Shown here: positions 34,138 to 46,304 of the stretch, piece by piece
Position numbering within the stretch: position 1 is the stretch's first letter
Layout: every line of letters starts with the position of its first letter
Origin: Absidia repens
Lineage: Eukaryota; Mucoromycota; Mucoromycetes; Mucorales; Cunninghamellaceae
Reading direction: 5' to 3'
DNA: 64,000 bases
NCBI GenBank assembly: GCA_002105175.1
Contig: MCGE01000009.1
Location: 992,001-1,056,000, forward strand
The notes under the pieces: generated by a model
What the model saw: only the letters and a program-made list of their open reading frames with translations
What the model was told of the DNA's origin: nothing
The model's database searches: none
Translations under genes and position numbers: made by a program

Positions 34138-34603
34138 CGATCCTCGACAATTTATATACGCCGAAACGGTGTTGTATTAACCTTTTGTTAATGCTTTTGC
34201 TATATCTTACACCAACTGTATGGTGTATAAGTGTATGATTGTTCTTGCTTGAACGGATTTGCAGTAGATTTGTAGCGAGGATCAAAAAATATTTTTCCCC
34301 TGAATCGTAATTTGAAATGTACTTTTTTGTTTACTTGACTTGTAGTCTTGAAAATAGAGAGCACCAAATATATTATTTGATATAAGTAGAAAGTACCAGA
34401 TATGTTATTAATAGTAAGTAGTGAGCGCCATAACTTTTGTAGATAAAGTCCAACTTGAAATAAAGGAAGTTTTAAAAAGAAAACTTGATAAAATAAAATA
34501 AAGTGGGGTGTGAAGCTTGTAACAGATTAGTGTTTTTGTAGGTTTTTTTTTTTTTTTTTTTTTGGGTTGAATAGGATGTCTTGAGTTATCCTTCGATTTA
34601 GTG

Positions 34604-35125
34604 GGTGTCACAGTTTTTTATTAAAGTGTGGGTTTTGATGGGATAGGATTAGAGCCTCCGCCTTTTCGCAATATGGTGGGCAGCCTCTTGGGACCCAACC
34701 GTCGTGATCAGCGAGTCGTGAATGGGTATTTTTGTGTGCTGAAAAAAAATATATTGGAACAGTGTTTAGGTGTGAAGTTAATTCAGGCTCCGAATACATG
34801 ATTTCTATTTTTTAAAGCTCCAATTTTTTTTTTTTGCCTCTCTTCCTTTCTTTTTTCCTTTTTTCCTTCATGAACGTCCGAATGCTACAATGTCAAGGCT
34901 CGTTCGGGTACTGGTGATCTAGGATTAGTGTTAGAACCTGAATTAGAGGCATTTTCAAAAATGCAAAACAAACATCATGGGGAAACCCTTTCATTTTGGA
35001 TTCGTGATTTCCAACCTCCATTAGATTAGCCTTCATCTTAGAATAGTGTCATTAGCTTAGGCTAGCGTTGGTTGCCATAGTTTACACTGTATACATATCT
35101 GAATTAAACATGTCTTGTCTTTTTA
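34604..35125 (+). repeat. Dispersed repeat R2, copy c
   Basis: Colinear with 3559-4160: GTTTTTTATTAAAGTGTGGG, GGATTAGAGCCTCCGCC, GGTGGGCAGCC, a pyrimidine-rich tract with TTTTTTCCTTCATGAA, CTAGGATTAGTGTTAGAAC, the exact core AAACCCTTTCATTTTGGA (34983-35000) and an AATTAAACATGTCTTG end. Confidence 0.8.
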
Positions 35126-37344
35126 ACCATTTATGTCTTTTATGCCTTTTATTGTCTCGTTGAATAAATAGTGGCAGAGAGTTTGGTGGTGTAGGAACCT
35201 TTGTACTAAGTTTTTTTTTATTATAAATGAGAGCTTGATCAAACTGAATAGATAGAAAAGAAAATAATAATAAAAGGTCGGCTATTTATACTAAAATAAG
35301 AAAAATAAGATTATACTTATTTTCAAAAGAAAGTTTTGGACCAAAATAAAGATAAAAAGATGAAGAGATGAGAAAGAATCGATTAAAAGCATAAAGAAAT
35401 AAAGAAATGTTTTCAGATTCTTGTCCAGTCCAATACATCTTGATCTTGAGCTCCGAGCAGCTGTGAAATATCTTCCTCGACGTACCTCAACATTGTTACG
35501 GCAAGAATTGTATTTTAGCTGGTAAAAAAAAAAGAAAAAAGAAAAATTGAGTAGGAGTACCAGATCTTGATAGGCACCAGTATGTTAAAGTAATATGGAA
35601 AAATAAAAATACAGTGATGGGGTTTCAAAGTCCGTTCAGGGGTATTAACTATTTCGAAGGTAATTTAGAAACAAAAAACCAAGGTAGTTCAGATCACCAA
35701 TGACAGGTCGACCTAGTCTGAAAGCCTGCGCTCTGATTCCCCAAACAAAGAGAGCTGATTCAAAGTGTCTATTTCCTCCAATTGGCACGGATGCGGTGAC
35801 AGTGTAGGCGATGTGGGTTATGAAATGAGTTTCAAAAGATAAAAAAAATAATAAAAAATGACGTCCTGTCAGCGAGGTGATTTCAGAGGACAATGTGTGT
35901 GTGTGTGTGTGTGTGTTTATAATTATCACCAAAATTTTATTTAATGACAAAAAATAAAAAACAAAGCAAAAATGTAAATAAAAAGAAAATAACTAAAAGG
36001 CTATAGTGTAGGTATATAATAAAGGCTATTCTAGCATAACATTTCTATTTTACATAACCGAAATCGAGCACATATAATTGTAGAATAAATTGTTACTGAC
36101 GTTTGTTGGAACTAAATTGTTGCTTGTACTTCCCAAATTCATCTGTACGATATTTTCGGTTCCAGTATAACTTTGAAAAACAAGCAGATATGGCTCCATC
36201 ATCAAGTGTATTGATATATATATGTAGGGGTGGCTACCGTTTCCCATTTGGCACCACGAACTTTTTTTAATCTGAGCTGTTTCCTTTGGTAGGTCTAGAT
36301 TGCATTCATATTGATCTGTAGGCCATTTTTGATTTATCGCAGCAAATCCAATTTTCTAGCCATAATATTTTGAAAGAGATTTGTTTCAATGAACTGTAGT
36401 AGGTGACCAGTTTATAAATGGGCTCTTACCTTTATCAAATCAAAGCGGTGTTTTGCCTTGCTGAGGGGACAATTCGCTTCCATTGAACTATATTAGGTGC
36501 TGAGGCAAGTAATATGAATAAAAGTAAAAGTGAGTATTCATTATGTATTTATAAATACATTTGTTTTTTTAATTTTTCGATATATAAGTATAATATTGAG
36601 GAGTGTTGAATCTTGGAAAAAAGAAAACCATAATGTGAGAAAAGCCAAAAGAGCGCCACAGACCATTTTGAGAAAATCCCAGCGGGAATTAAATACCAAA
36701 GGTAGTTCCCAGAGTAACTAAGATCAAAAAAGCAAGAGTGAAAAGATAAAGAGCTAATCCATCTGAACATAAATATTGCACATAATGACGATTTAAATTT
36801 GTATTCTCTTGTATAATTTTAATATGGAAAGAAAACAACTTATTTCGACCATTTCTATACTGTATACTGAGATAAAACAACAATAGACTTTGTGGCACAG
36901 GTCCGATTTAATTCTAAAATCAGTAGGAGTCTTTGGTGTCTAATTTGAGGAAAACAATGAATATAACATAAAAGACGAAAATTCTTTAAATGTTAGGAAA
37001 TCTATTAAAAATATCAAACTAGGCATTTTGCTTTAATTTGATTTGATTTTTTTACTATTATGATATGACACCACTTATTGTACTGATGAAAAAGAGTACG
37101 AAAGCCACACTTAAAAATGGGTTCTATGAGCCAGTGTTACACTAAAATAATAGGGTCGGTCGTACCTGAATAAAACTTTAAAAAAAAATATGAAGCAATT
37201 ATTGTCTTTTTATTTTTACTTTTTATTGTATTTTATTTTCCTTCTTTTTCTTCAATCTTCACCTTCTTTGTCTTTCATACCCACCCACCCCCATTCCATT
37301 CTTTTTATTTGTTTTCCTGTTTTTCTCACTATTGTATACTAGCT
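35126..37344. other. Gene-poor AT-rich region before KCH1
   Basis: Starts with a third, shortened relative of the R3 tail (~35180-35310). A (GT)n/(CA)n tract lies at ~35893-35915. A minus-strand open frame at ~35645-35830 has a protein-like composition (FRLGRPVIGDL) but no identifiable family and no start. The rest is featureless. The last 150 bp are T/C-rich, a likely KCH1 promoter and leader. Confidence 0.4.
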
Positions 37345-39225
37345 ATGGGACGTAAAGCAAACAGAGCTAGTCAGTTATTCCAATCAGGACCAAAATGGAA
37401 ACGTGAATTTGTACATGATCACAAATTTGATTACATTGACCTAACTGAATTCCGGACTAGAAATTGTTGGATTTATCTACGATACTTATTCATGTATATT
37501 ACAATCATTGTCTCTTTTGCTGCTTACTGTGCTGATATTTGGACTGCTTGTATTCTTTTAATTTACAATGTAAGTAAAGAGGAAAAAAAGGAACAATAGA
37601 TCATTTGTTTTATGATAGTCACCTCACCATTTTTATATTCCAGCAATGGTCTTTATCAAGCCCGCCAAAAATTCCATTGTATATCAGTAAATGGATTTAT
37701 GTTGCGTGCATTGCATTGTCCTTCATTTTATTAGCTTGGGATATTCGAAAAGCTAGAATTGTGATGGCATCCAGGGATATTTCTTACGCTGCCACCAACA
37801 ACATGGTATCAAAATACATGTCGGTTAAAAGCTATAACTGCTTTTCTTTATTTATGAAAATTCAGAGTTCAAGAAAGTTCAGTGATACCACTGCTTTCTA
37901 TGTCTTCTTCACTTTGAAAGGTAAAAAATTCTAGAGATGCCTGTACTTGTATTTAAATCCCGCTTATCTAATTTCTTTCTCTTATTTTCTTTGTGTGATC
38001 CACAGGTTGGAAACGTCTTCTTTTCGCGCAAGGTCCTCGTCAAATTATTGCAGGAATCACCGTGTACGCTATATTGAAAACAGCTTGGACGAATGAAGCT
38101 ACAGGTAACACTTTCTTATTTCCATTGTGAACAATTCCAACATATTCTAACTTTCCGCCCTCCCTTCATACTATAGGCGCTTTTCAGTTTGACGACAACA
38201 TGGATAAATATGGCAAGGATTGGCAACAAGTGATCGCTCTCTGTCTTATGAGTTTTACGTGTCTCTACTGGATACTCAGTGTCTTGAACCTCCTTTGTGC
38301 TATCTTTTTATACATCCCTGTTTTTTGTCAAATTCAAGGCAATCTCAAGGAATACTGCTGCCACAAGATCGACAAACGCATCACCGAAATCTTGGAGAAA
38401 CAACGCCGCAAACGACTTCGAGAACAAGAAAAAAGGACCAACCTTACCGGTGGCAAGAATGGCAAATATTCTGACAATGGAAGTGATTCTGGCAACATTA
38501 GTATGGACACGATGACTGCCAAACCTACGTTACCCGTACTAGCCAATGACGATGATCTCTATAGCGACAAACGACCTCTTCATGACGATTATTACGACTA
38601 TCCTTCCTCAGAAATGGCCTATGCAATGAGTGAACCAGCAACACCGTATCGTCATCATGCCATGCTGGCTTCACCTGCCGTCCCACCTATGCCTCAACGT
38701 GCTTACACTCAACCTACGCCCTATAGCGGTTACAATCCACATCATCAGCACTATCATGACGAGCCAAACGATCCTCATAGTGATTATTTTGATAATGCTT
38801 CCTATTATTCATCACCCAAACCATCACATCAGCCAACGGTCTCATCACCCATGCCACGATACAACAACAACTTGGACAACACGACGAGTAGCAGCAATAG
38901 CAACAAGTACGACGTGACCCCATCCACACCAGGCGTCGGCAACGGTTCCAGTGCCTCTTATTTTCCATCTAGTGGGACACCTAGATCAAAACCTTCATCA
39001 TCATCATCACCATTTACCCCTTATTCTGATACTCCCACCATGGTAGCAAGCCCAGCCCCCTATTCTCCCCAAGTTGGCTCGCCCTTTATTCCACAGCAAA
39101 CACCATCGACACCACGCTATCAACCACAACATCAACATACAGCACCATCTCCTTACTCTCAGCAACACTCAAGTATCCGATCCCCTGGAAGACAACATGA
39201 ATACCATCATCAGCATACATTCTAG
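37345..39225 (+). CDS. KCH1: KCH-family fungal potassium channel
   Basis: Four exons, 37345-37569, 37644-37920, 38006-38104 and 38177-39225, give 549 aa with the frame closing. The N terminus WKREFVHDHKFDYIDLTEFRTRNCWIYLRYLFMYITIIVSFAAYCADIW matches the start of the yeast Kch1/Prm6 family. Four or so membrane segments follow (~45-70, 85-105, ~160-180, 225-250), with the conserved WDIRKAR and WKRLLFAQGPRQIIAGITVYAI blocks between. The last ~290 residues are a Pro/Ser/Tyr/His-rich low-complexity tail, longer than in yeast. The family mediates low-affinity K+ uptake at the plasma membrane. Upstream leader is C/T-rich. AATAAA at 39434-39439. Confidence 0.88.
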
Positions 39226-39945
39226 TTAGCCTTCCTTCATCTCTTTCTCTCTTCCTTACCCTCACCGACCCTCTTTGTATTTTTTTTATTGTGTATTTTA
39301 GTTTCCTGTTTTATTTACTTATTTGATCAATGATAGGGATCATTTGATATGATTTTTTCTTGATTTTGTGTGTGAGTGCGATTTTTTTTTTTATTGTATA
39401 TGTTTTTTTATTATTGCTTAATATTGTGGATTCAATAAATCAATAAAATACTAGTTTTGATGACATGATTTTTTGACCTGTATGTGTGCTCGTCTTGATT
39501 GAATTGATCGATTTATGTATAGGTGATAAAATGGGAAAACAGTTGCAGTGGAACAAACAATAAAATATATTAAAAAGAAGGGTGATGCATAGACAGATAG
39601 ATGTTCAGTCAAAATAAAACGACCGGTTTTTATGAAGGGGAAGGGTAGATGATTGATAAGTGTGTAGGGTGGTGGATTGTGATTCATTGGTTAATGTAGC
39701 CATCTATTCATTGAGACATATTATAAACATACGGATAAAAATAAAAGTTCCTCTGAATAAATGATTCTAATAATTGGTTTTTATTAGTTTTGAAGAATTG
39801 TCATACATAGACACAGTAAAATACAATCAAATCATAACAGCAATACTAACAAATCTAAAGTGCAAAAAAATAAGTAATTTAACTACCAAGAAGAATAAAT
39901 GACAAAGATGGACTATTGCGAAAAAAAAGAGATGGATGGGGACTA
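39226..39945. other. Convergent 3' flanks
   Basis: 720 bp between KCH1 (+) and the lipase (-), AT-rich, with the KCH1 polyadenylation signal. No gene. Confidence 0.45.
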
Positions 39946-41963
39946 TCATTCTTGATCCGAGGAGTGATGATGATGGTTGCTAGATTTGCTTCGATGTTGA
40001 GTAAAATGATCCCACATTGCAGCCACTGCGTTTTTACTATCGTTATCGTCATTGTCATCGTCATCGTCATCGTCATCGTTTTGTTTGCGGTGTCGATGAC
40101 GGCGTGTTGGTGGATTGAAGTGATTTAGCAAGTGGATGATATCAGGAAACACCATATCTTCAATCCCGGTTGCCCAAATAAAATCTAAATGCTCCCAGGA
40201 GTCGATGGATTTGATATACGCCAAAGGTCGAGGAAGGTCGGCAGATAAGACATCATAATTAACAAGCGAATCGGATCCACCATAAAATAGGGCCATGGGT
40301 GTGGTGATTTGCCGGGTGGGGAATTTGGGTGGGATATGGTCGGTCACGCTGGCTGATCGGCGGAAGGGAAGTCGACTAGGCATTTCATCAAACATTTGGA
40401 ATTGACCAGTACGAATGATTTGAAACCAGTGCTAATTTTGAAGAAAGAAAGAAAGAGAGAGAGAGATGAGAAAAAAGGATAACGATGAATTGCTGATTCT
40501 ATTCCACACTTTACCACCAAAGTTTTCACACTTGTTGGACTGTATAAATGTTGATAGCTAACCAGTTTTTGTTCTGCCGACATGTTCTTGCCCTGCCATC
40601 CAAAGAGAAATCGGACACATGTATCGATGATTCGGACAAACAAAGGCGGGCTCACCATGCGTTGCCAAAACATGGCTAATTCCAAGGGCATTTTCCGGCC
40701 AAAGATGAGGTACACTACCGATGGAGCGGCCTTGACAAACGAATCAATCAAAGGATGGTGAAGACCAATAGGCGTTGTGGCGGGCGCAAGGGCAATAAAC
40801 AGGTTGATTTTCTTGTTGAGCTCGTGGTTCATTGATAGAGAGGAGAAACCCAAAGCCGTGCCTTGAGAAAAGCCAATATAAGTCAAATCCTTACGTCCGG
40901 TGGTTTCGAGGATATACTATGTCATGATAAAATAATAATAATAATAATAATAATAATGAGCTGACCCGGTTATCTTTCTCCCCCCCCCAAATTATTTTCT
41001 TTCTTACATCTACAGTATCAGGAAGATCATACATGGCCAATTCATTTAATGAAAAGTTCCAAAAAGGCACGTCATTGGCACTAAGTTTGAGATGTTCTTG
41101 ACTATACTTGTTCCCACGAGCATTTCCTAACCAAACGTCATACCCAAGGCTAGTCAAAAGCAAAGGAAGATTCCGATATTCATCTGTATTGCAAGCCCAT
41201 ATTTCAGAAGACATCAAGAAGCCATGATAGAGTAAAACCACCGGTTTGCTGTTGCCGTTGCTCTTGTGGCCATCACGGTGGTCGCCGTCATCTTCAGAGT
41301 GGTGTCGTTTTGATGCAAACTTGCCCAAACAATCAAGGATATTCATGCCTTTATCGTTCAGAATAGGTTTATCGTTGATAATAAATGGAGTGCTGCTGTT
41401 AGCGTGGGCCCTGGTACTGGGCAGTCGGTGAGTACAAAGCAAATAGTCGTCTTTTGTTCTAACCAAGTGTTGTTCATAATCGTAATGACCCCTAAACGAT
41501 AACATAGAGAGTGAGAGTGTGTGTGAAATATATATATATGCGTCCAACATAGATATCGCTACTTACCAGAAACTGATCATCTTTTCGAACGTTTCAGCAT
41601 ATTCGAGAGCACTGACATGTGGCTTTTTATCCAGTTTTGACAACCAAGGGAAGTAACTATAGGAAAGAAGTAATAATGAAGGTTATCCACAGTGAGCATA
41701 TACCAAATAATTTTTCTCTTCCTATATACTTACGCAGAGATAAACGAGTCAATAAGATCGATAATGAATTGCGGTAAAACGCTAACAATAATGCGAATAA
41801 AGCTTTCAAGTATAAAAAACACAACGGTAAAGACGATGCTATCAAAGAAAAAGGAAAGATGAGTTGGTTGGCGAAAGAAGACTCTTAAAAGGAGACCATG
41901 GTGTACTTACTTTTGGGAATCCCGAAACGTCAGTCTATCTAGTATAGGTATAGAAAGATACAT
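39946..41963 (-). CDS. Membrane-anchored steryl ester hydrolase/acid-lipase family protein (Tgl1/Yeh type)
   Basis: Six exons, 41963-41911, 41838-41734, 41656-41567, 41491-41008, 40916-40515 and 40431-39946, give 539 aa; frames close. A hydrophobic N-terminal hairpin or anchor at ~18-50 (VFTVVFFILESFIRIIVSVLPQFIIDLIDSF) resembles yeast Yeh1/Yeh2/Tgl1. The alpha/beta-hydrolase order is YEQHLVRTKDDYLLCTHR, VVLLYHGFLMSSEIW (oxyanion), YDVWLGNARGNKYS, the nucleophile elbow GFSQG, the acid in FYGGSDSLVNYD and the catalytic His in WEHLDFIWA. The tail is Asp/His-rich. Substrates in the family are steryl esters or triacylglycerols at lipid droplets or plasma membrane. Divergent from GTB1, 243 bp apart. 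Confidence 0.92.
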
Positions 41964-42065
41964 TTTTTTTTTGTGCTTTTCCCCCAAAAAAAGTACCAAC
42001 GCAATAAAAAGGAAAAGAAAAACATGTGAAACGCCTGTTGGACAAGCAGCATTGACAGAAATGAA

Positions 42066-42077
42066 TTCAAATCCCGC
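42066..42077. promoter_or_regulatory. TTCAAATCCCGC motif in the lipase/GTB1 divergent promoter
   Basis: Lies 103 bp from the lipase ATG and 130 bp from the GTB1 ATG. Same motif as at the R1 edge (TTCAAATCCCGC) and near other starts. Confidence 0.45.
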
Positions 42078-42206
42078 AGGTTTCGAACAAATCATTTTGC
42101 CTTCGACCATTTGTCGATGTCGCTTTTTTTTTTTTTCTTCGCGAATACACGTATCTTCTCCCCTATCCCCCTTTTTTTTTAAAGAAAAAAAAAAAAAAAA
42201 AAACTA

Positions 42207-44513
42207 ATGGTGGCCACACATTCTTTATGGACTATACCTTGTATTCTTGCGGCCATTCAGTTGGTGCAAGCTTCAACAAAAGGAGTTGCACCTGAAAGTA
42301 AGTTTAGGAGATGGTTGGTTTTTTAACGTAGTAGGTAAAATGTTCACACAAACATACATATTTTTATGCCCCCTCCCTTAGAACTCGATTTGTATCGACC
42401 AGACAACAAACAACAATGGAAATGTCTTGACGGGTCCAAAACCATCTCGTTTAGTGCTATTAATGATGATTACTGCGACTGTCCTGATGGATCGGATGAA
42501 CCGGGTAATGTCAGTTTCTTGTCAAGTTAGTCTCGTTTTGTCCAGTTCTTTACTAATTTTTTTTTTCTAGGTACTTCCGCGTGTCCCAATGGCTACTTTT
42601 ATTGCGAAAACAAGGGTCATTTGCCAGCTTATATCAAAACTTGGTCAGTTAACGACGGTGTTTGTGGTAAGAACCAAGACATCGGGAAGGGGTTCAACAA
42701 TCACATGTAACACTTTTATTCACCATGTTTTTTTTTTTTTCTATACTGTTTTACAGATGAAGAATGTTGTGATGGCTCAGATGAATACAATGGCCTTACG
42801 CACTGTCCTAATCGATGCAAAGAGGTGGCCAGTGAATATCAAAAAACGCAAGCTGAAATCCGGCGTTTGACCAGTGAAGGATATGCTGTCAAGAAGAAAC
42901 TGATTGAAGAGGCTGAAATTGTTGTGCGAGACTGGCAAGAAGAAAAGTCAAAGTATGAAGATGATCTTGTGCTGAAGCGCGGTGAACTAGACCGATATCA
43001 ACGTAAGTGGTGTAATATACATATGTGTGTATCCGCATATCTCGAATTAAACATGTAAAACTCGTTTTTTTTTTTTTTTTTTTGGCAATGTGTAGGCGAA
43101 GTCGATGCTTTGGAAAAAGAAGCGCAACGACACACTATCACAACGGACAACAAACAACGAACGAGATCTCCTCGATGCACCAAAAACAATGCTCGCCAAG
43201 AACTTTTAGAAAATCGAGTCAAGCAACTTCGGGATGAAATTGATGTCTTGCTCTCCATCTTACATGACATGAAACGCGACCATAACCACAACGTCCAAGA
43301 TAAGGCGGTCAAAATTGCTATTGCTGGATATGATGATTTCTTGGCTGAATATGATAACCTCCGCGAAGATATGGATCAGTTGGACGCCGAAGTGGAAAAC
43401 AATGATGATGATGATGTCGATGATAGTGATGATGATGTGGATGATGCCCACTTTGCAAATGAAGGTGAATCTACAGCTGAAACTGAAGGTAGTGTCTTTA
43501 CTGTCTCTCTCCCCTCCATTCTCTTTTTGTATTTTAAACTCACGATTCTGACCTTTTTCTCTTTTATTATGTATCTCTCTGTCGCTCTGTGGGCCTGAAC
43601 AATGATGGTGATGCATGGTGTTCCCTATTATAGGTAAGCAAGCGTCAACTATATCCAAAAAAATAATGGGTAAACTGGAAAAGGTCCTTCCTTCCAGCTG
43701 GAAAGATCGTATCTTCTCAAATGGACAAGGACAAAATGATGATGGACAAAATAGTTCAGGTGGGAGAGATGAAGGTTGATCACCGTTTTCCTTTTTTTTT
43801 TTTATTGACTCAAACTCCCTTTATTTTATTTTATTTTAGAATTGGATCGCCTTCGCCAAGTACGTGATGGTTTGGATGTGGATGTCAGAGGATTGGAAAC
43901 CAAGATCAAGGATGTGGATGAAAAATTGAACAATGATTATGGCAAACAAAGAGAATGGCTCAAGCTTCAAAATACTTGCGTCGAAAAGGATGATGGCGAG
44001 TAAGTAGCATATTCAACAAAAAAACAAAAAAAAAAAACAATATATTATTTTTATATTCATTTTTTTTTTTTTTTTTTTTAATTGTGCGTTTTTTAGATAT
44101 ATCTATTCTTTGTGTGTTCTTGGTGGCGCCAGTCAAAAATCGCATAAAGATGGAAGCAACATTAACTTGGGGTAAGCTTTCCATAAAACATACACACACA
44201 CAGACTAGAAAATGATACTCATTTGGTTATTGTTAGTCAATTCGAAAAATTTGTTGGGGAACATGACGATGCTCTTTACTTACAACATGCTCACACGCGT
44301 GGTCTTCGTTGTTGGAATGGCCCTGAGCGAAGCGTACGTGCCATCTATGAATGTGGTGGCAAGACTGAAATATTGGATGTGATGGAAACTGAAAAATGTG
44401 AATATCACTTCCGTATGCGCACACCTGCCGTTTGCCCCAACCCAGATGAGGATGACCAAGGTTTACTTTCTCCCAAAATAAAGATCGCTGAACATTTCCA
44501 TGAAGAACTTTAA
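42207..44513 (+). CDS. GTB1: Glucosidase II beta subunit (PRKCSH type)
   Basis: Nine exons give 528 aa, frame exact: 42207-42297, 42382-42504, 42571-42666, 42757-43002, 43096-43488, 43634-43759, 43840-43999, 44097-44171 and 44237-44513. There is a signal peptide (~1-23). Two Cys-rich LDLa-like modules ([12 protein letters not shown] and [11 protein letters not shown]) bind the alpha subunit. A long coiled coil with an acidic stretch ([15 protein letters not shown]) follows. The C-terminal mannose-6-phosphate-receptor-like domain has [29 protein letters not shown] and [15 protein letters not shown]. It ends HEEL, an HDEL-like ER retrieval signal. Role: targets glucosidase II to N-glycans in ER quality control. 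AATAAA at 44598-44603. Confidence 0.95.
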
Positions 44514-45083
44514 ATGGCTTGGACAAGTATAGTTTTAGTTTTATAGTCTATAGTCTTGGTCTTAGTCAGTAGTTTTTATGTATGTCCTTTTTTATTGAAT
44601 AAAATCCGATTGTTTATTATTATCATTATTTTATTGGGCAGGTATATACTGTATATATTTGATCTATATGAATCTTTTTTTTTTTTTTTTTTTTTTTTTT
44701 TTGACTGGATGGGGGTTATTGGGGCAAATTGATAAAGACTATATGGATGATGTTGTCAATATTTGAATCATGAGTAAAATGGGATGGGGTATTTTGTTTT
44801 TTATTGGGGCAAATTGGGACAATAATACAGAATACAATTGAAGGTTTTGATTTTATTGGTGGCTTTTTGGGGTGGACACTACAGTCTACAAATGATGTGG
44901 TCAATATTTGTTTGTAATAAAAAAGATATAATAGATAAAAAGTAATAGATATAAATATATATTTGTGTAAGTGGGATCATGCAGTATAAGAATAATAAAG
45001 AGTAGATTATAAAAAAGGAACTAAAAAGTAAATGTGTATCACTAACTAAAGAGGGATGGAGTGAGGAGGGGGGATGAGCTAAC
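44514..45083. other. Convergent 3' flanks
   Basis: Between GTB1 (+) and perilipin (-). T-run of about 31 at ~44671-44702. The phrase TTATTGGGGCAAATTG occurs twice (~44716 and ~44803). No gene. Confidence 0.45.
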
Positions 45084-46304
45084 CTATGCCTTGACAGAGG
45101 GAGCATCGGCAGTAACAGGTTCAGTGGTTTCAGTGGATGCAGAAGGAGACTTGAAGCCCTTGATAGAGGATTGAGCAACTTCCGAGTAATAATGTAATTG
45201 CTCTTGGATACCATCAACAGAGGTTTGGAGGAAGGGGACAATGTAAGCATGGGACAACTGAAGGATATTGGTGGCCTTTTGGAGAGGAGCGACATCTTCC
45301 TTGAGCACTTCGGTACGGATGATATTATATTCATGACCTGCAAAGCCAGCCAAGGGTTCCAAGTGAGCCTGCAAAAAATCGGGCAGTTTGATCGATCGTT
45401 CTTTCAAAAAGTCAGAGGCGACGTCCAAACGATGGAAGAGTTCAACGGTCAACTCATGGATGCGTTGTTGTGTAGCTGATTGAGTGGCTTCGTAGCTGCC
45501 CTTGATGTTGTCTCGGATACCTTGGACACGGTTTTCGGCTAATGTACGTGAATGCGCGACCCATTCTTGTAATTGAGTGTTGATCGTTTGCACTTGGTTC
45601 ATTGTGTCTTGTAAGAGTTGGTTGGTTTCCGCTAGACGGGTGACTTCGGCTTTGCTGCGAGGAATATGATCGATTTGTTGATGCACACGTTGTTGAAGAC
45701 GATCCTTCACGTTGTTGGCCAATTGATAGAATCGTGCTGCTGCCAATGCTTCGTCTTCTTTTTTGATGTCTCGTTGTTGTTGGTCTGCGGTACCGTTCAT
45801 TTGTTGTTCACCATTAGCAGGAAGCCATTTGTCAACAAGAGTTTCAATACTATCAGCTGCTGTAAGCATGTGTTTGTTGACAGGTGTAGATACGGAAGCG
45901 ACGAGCTGTTGGGGTGATTGTCGGACGGCTTGCACCAGTTCATCGGTTGATTGGTTTACGGCAGGGAAACGTTGTTCAAGAAGATCTAGAGACCGGCAGC
46001 CAAGAGCATCGGCTTTCTTGATGTATTGTTCAGTATAAGGTGTGGTGATTTCATTGGCCTTGGATAATGTGGTTTCGGCTTGTTGAAGAGCATATCGACT
46101 AATAGAAGTTTGGTTGGCATAGTGTTGTACTTTGCCAAGACCATCTTGCACGAGAGGAAATGCTGAAACTCGAGACCAAAAGGTGGCTACAAGATTCAAC
46201 AAAATAGTCAGTCACTATGCCGTTTACCAGAGAGCACTTGCCTTCTCTTTCTTACCTTCAGCTGATTCTGGTGATTGTACAGGAGCTGGTGTTTGTTCAG
46301 TCAT
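45084..46304 (-). CDS. Perilipin-family lipid-droplet coat protein
   Basis: Two exons, 46304-46256 and 46186-45084, give 383 aa. It is almost entirely amphipathic helix. The perilipin (PAT) region near the N terminus reads FPLVQDGLGKVQHYANQTSISRYALQQAETTLSKANEITTPYTEQYIKKADALGCRSLDLLEQRFPAV, matching fungal Mpl1/Cap20-type perilipins (YxxA...PYxxxxxxxADxLGxxxLDxLExRFP). The C-terminal half repeats 11-mer-like helical segments and ends in a Ser/Thr/Pro tail. It should coat lipid droplets and control access of lipases. The lipase of the Tgl1/Yeh type lies 3 kb away, so two lipid-droplet genes flank GTB1. Confidence 0.88.

Larger units (their letters stand above)
31790..34600. repeat. Nest of AT-rich repeats (R3) downstream of tRNA-Val
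   Basis: Two block types recur. Block A: 31945-32245 and 34170-34495, sharing GTGTATAAGTGT, TTCCCCTGAATCG, ACTTTTTTGTTTACTTGACT and AGTACCAGATATGTTATT. Block B: 32790-33235 and 33575-33930, sharing GATGTCTTGAG, TTGTTCCTTGGGCGGAATT and GATAATTTGGTGGT. All four end with a GAGCACCAGAACTTTTGTAG-like phrase, GATAAAGTCCAACT and an AAAATAAACTTG tail. GTTACGGCTA recurs at several points. No coding capacity. It looks like nested or tandem solo terminal repeats of an extinct element. Confidence 0.6.

Noticed and set aside
35645..35950. Minus-strand frame with FRLGRPVIGDL-like text
   Set aside because: No start context or homologue I can name, and its N-terminal His/Thr run is a CA repeat; left as unassigned sequence.
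38220..38968. Several 70-95 codon frames on both strands over KCH1 exon 4
   Set aside because: Shadows of the low-complexity KCH1 tail.
42589..42870. Frame overlapping GTB1 exons 3-4
   Set aside because: Reads through an intron in the wrong frame; the spliced GTB1 model explains the region fully.
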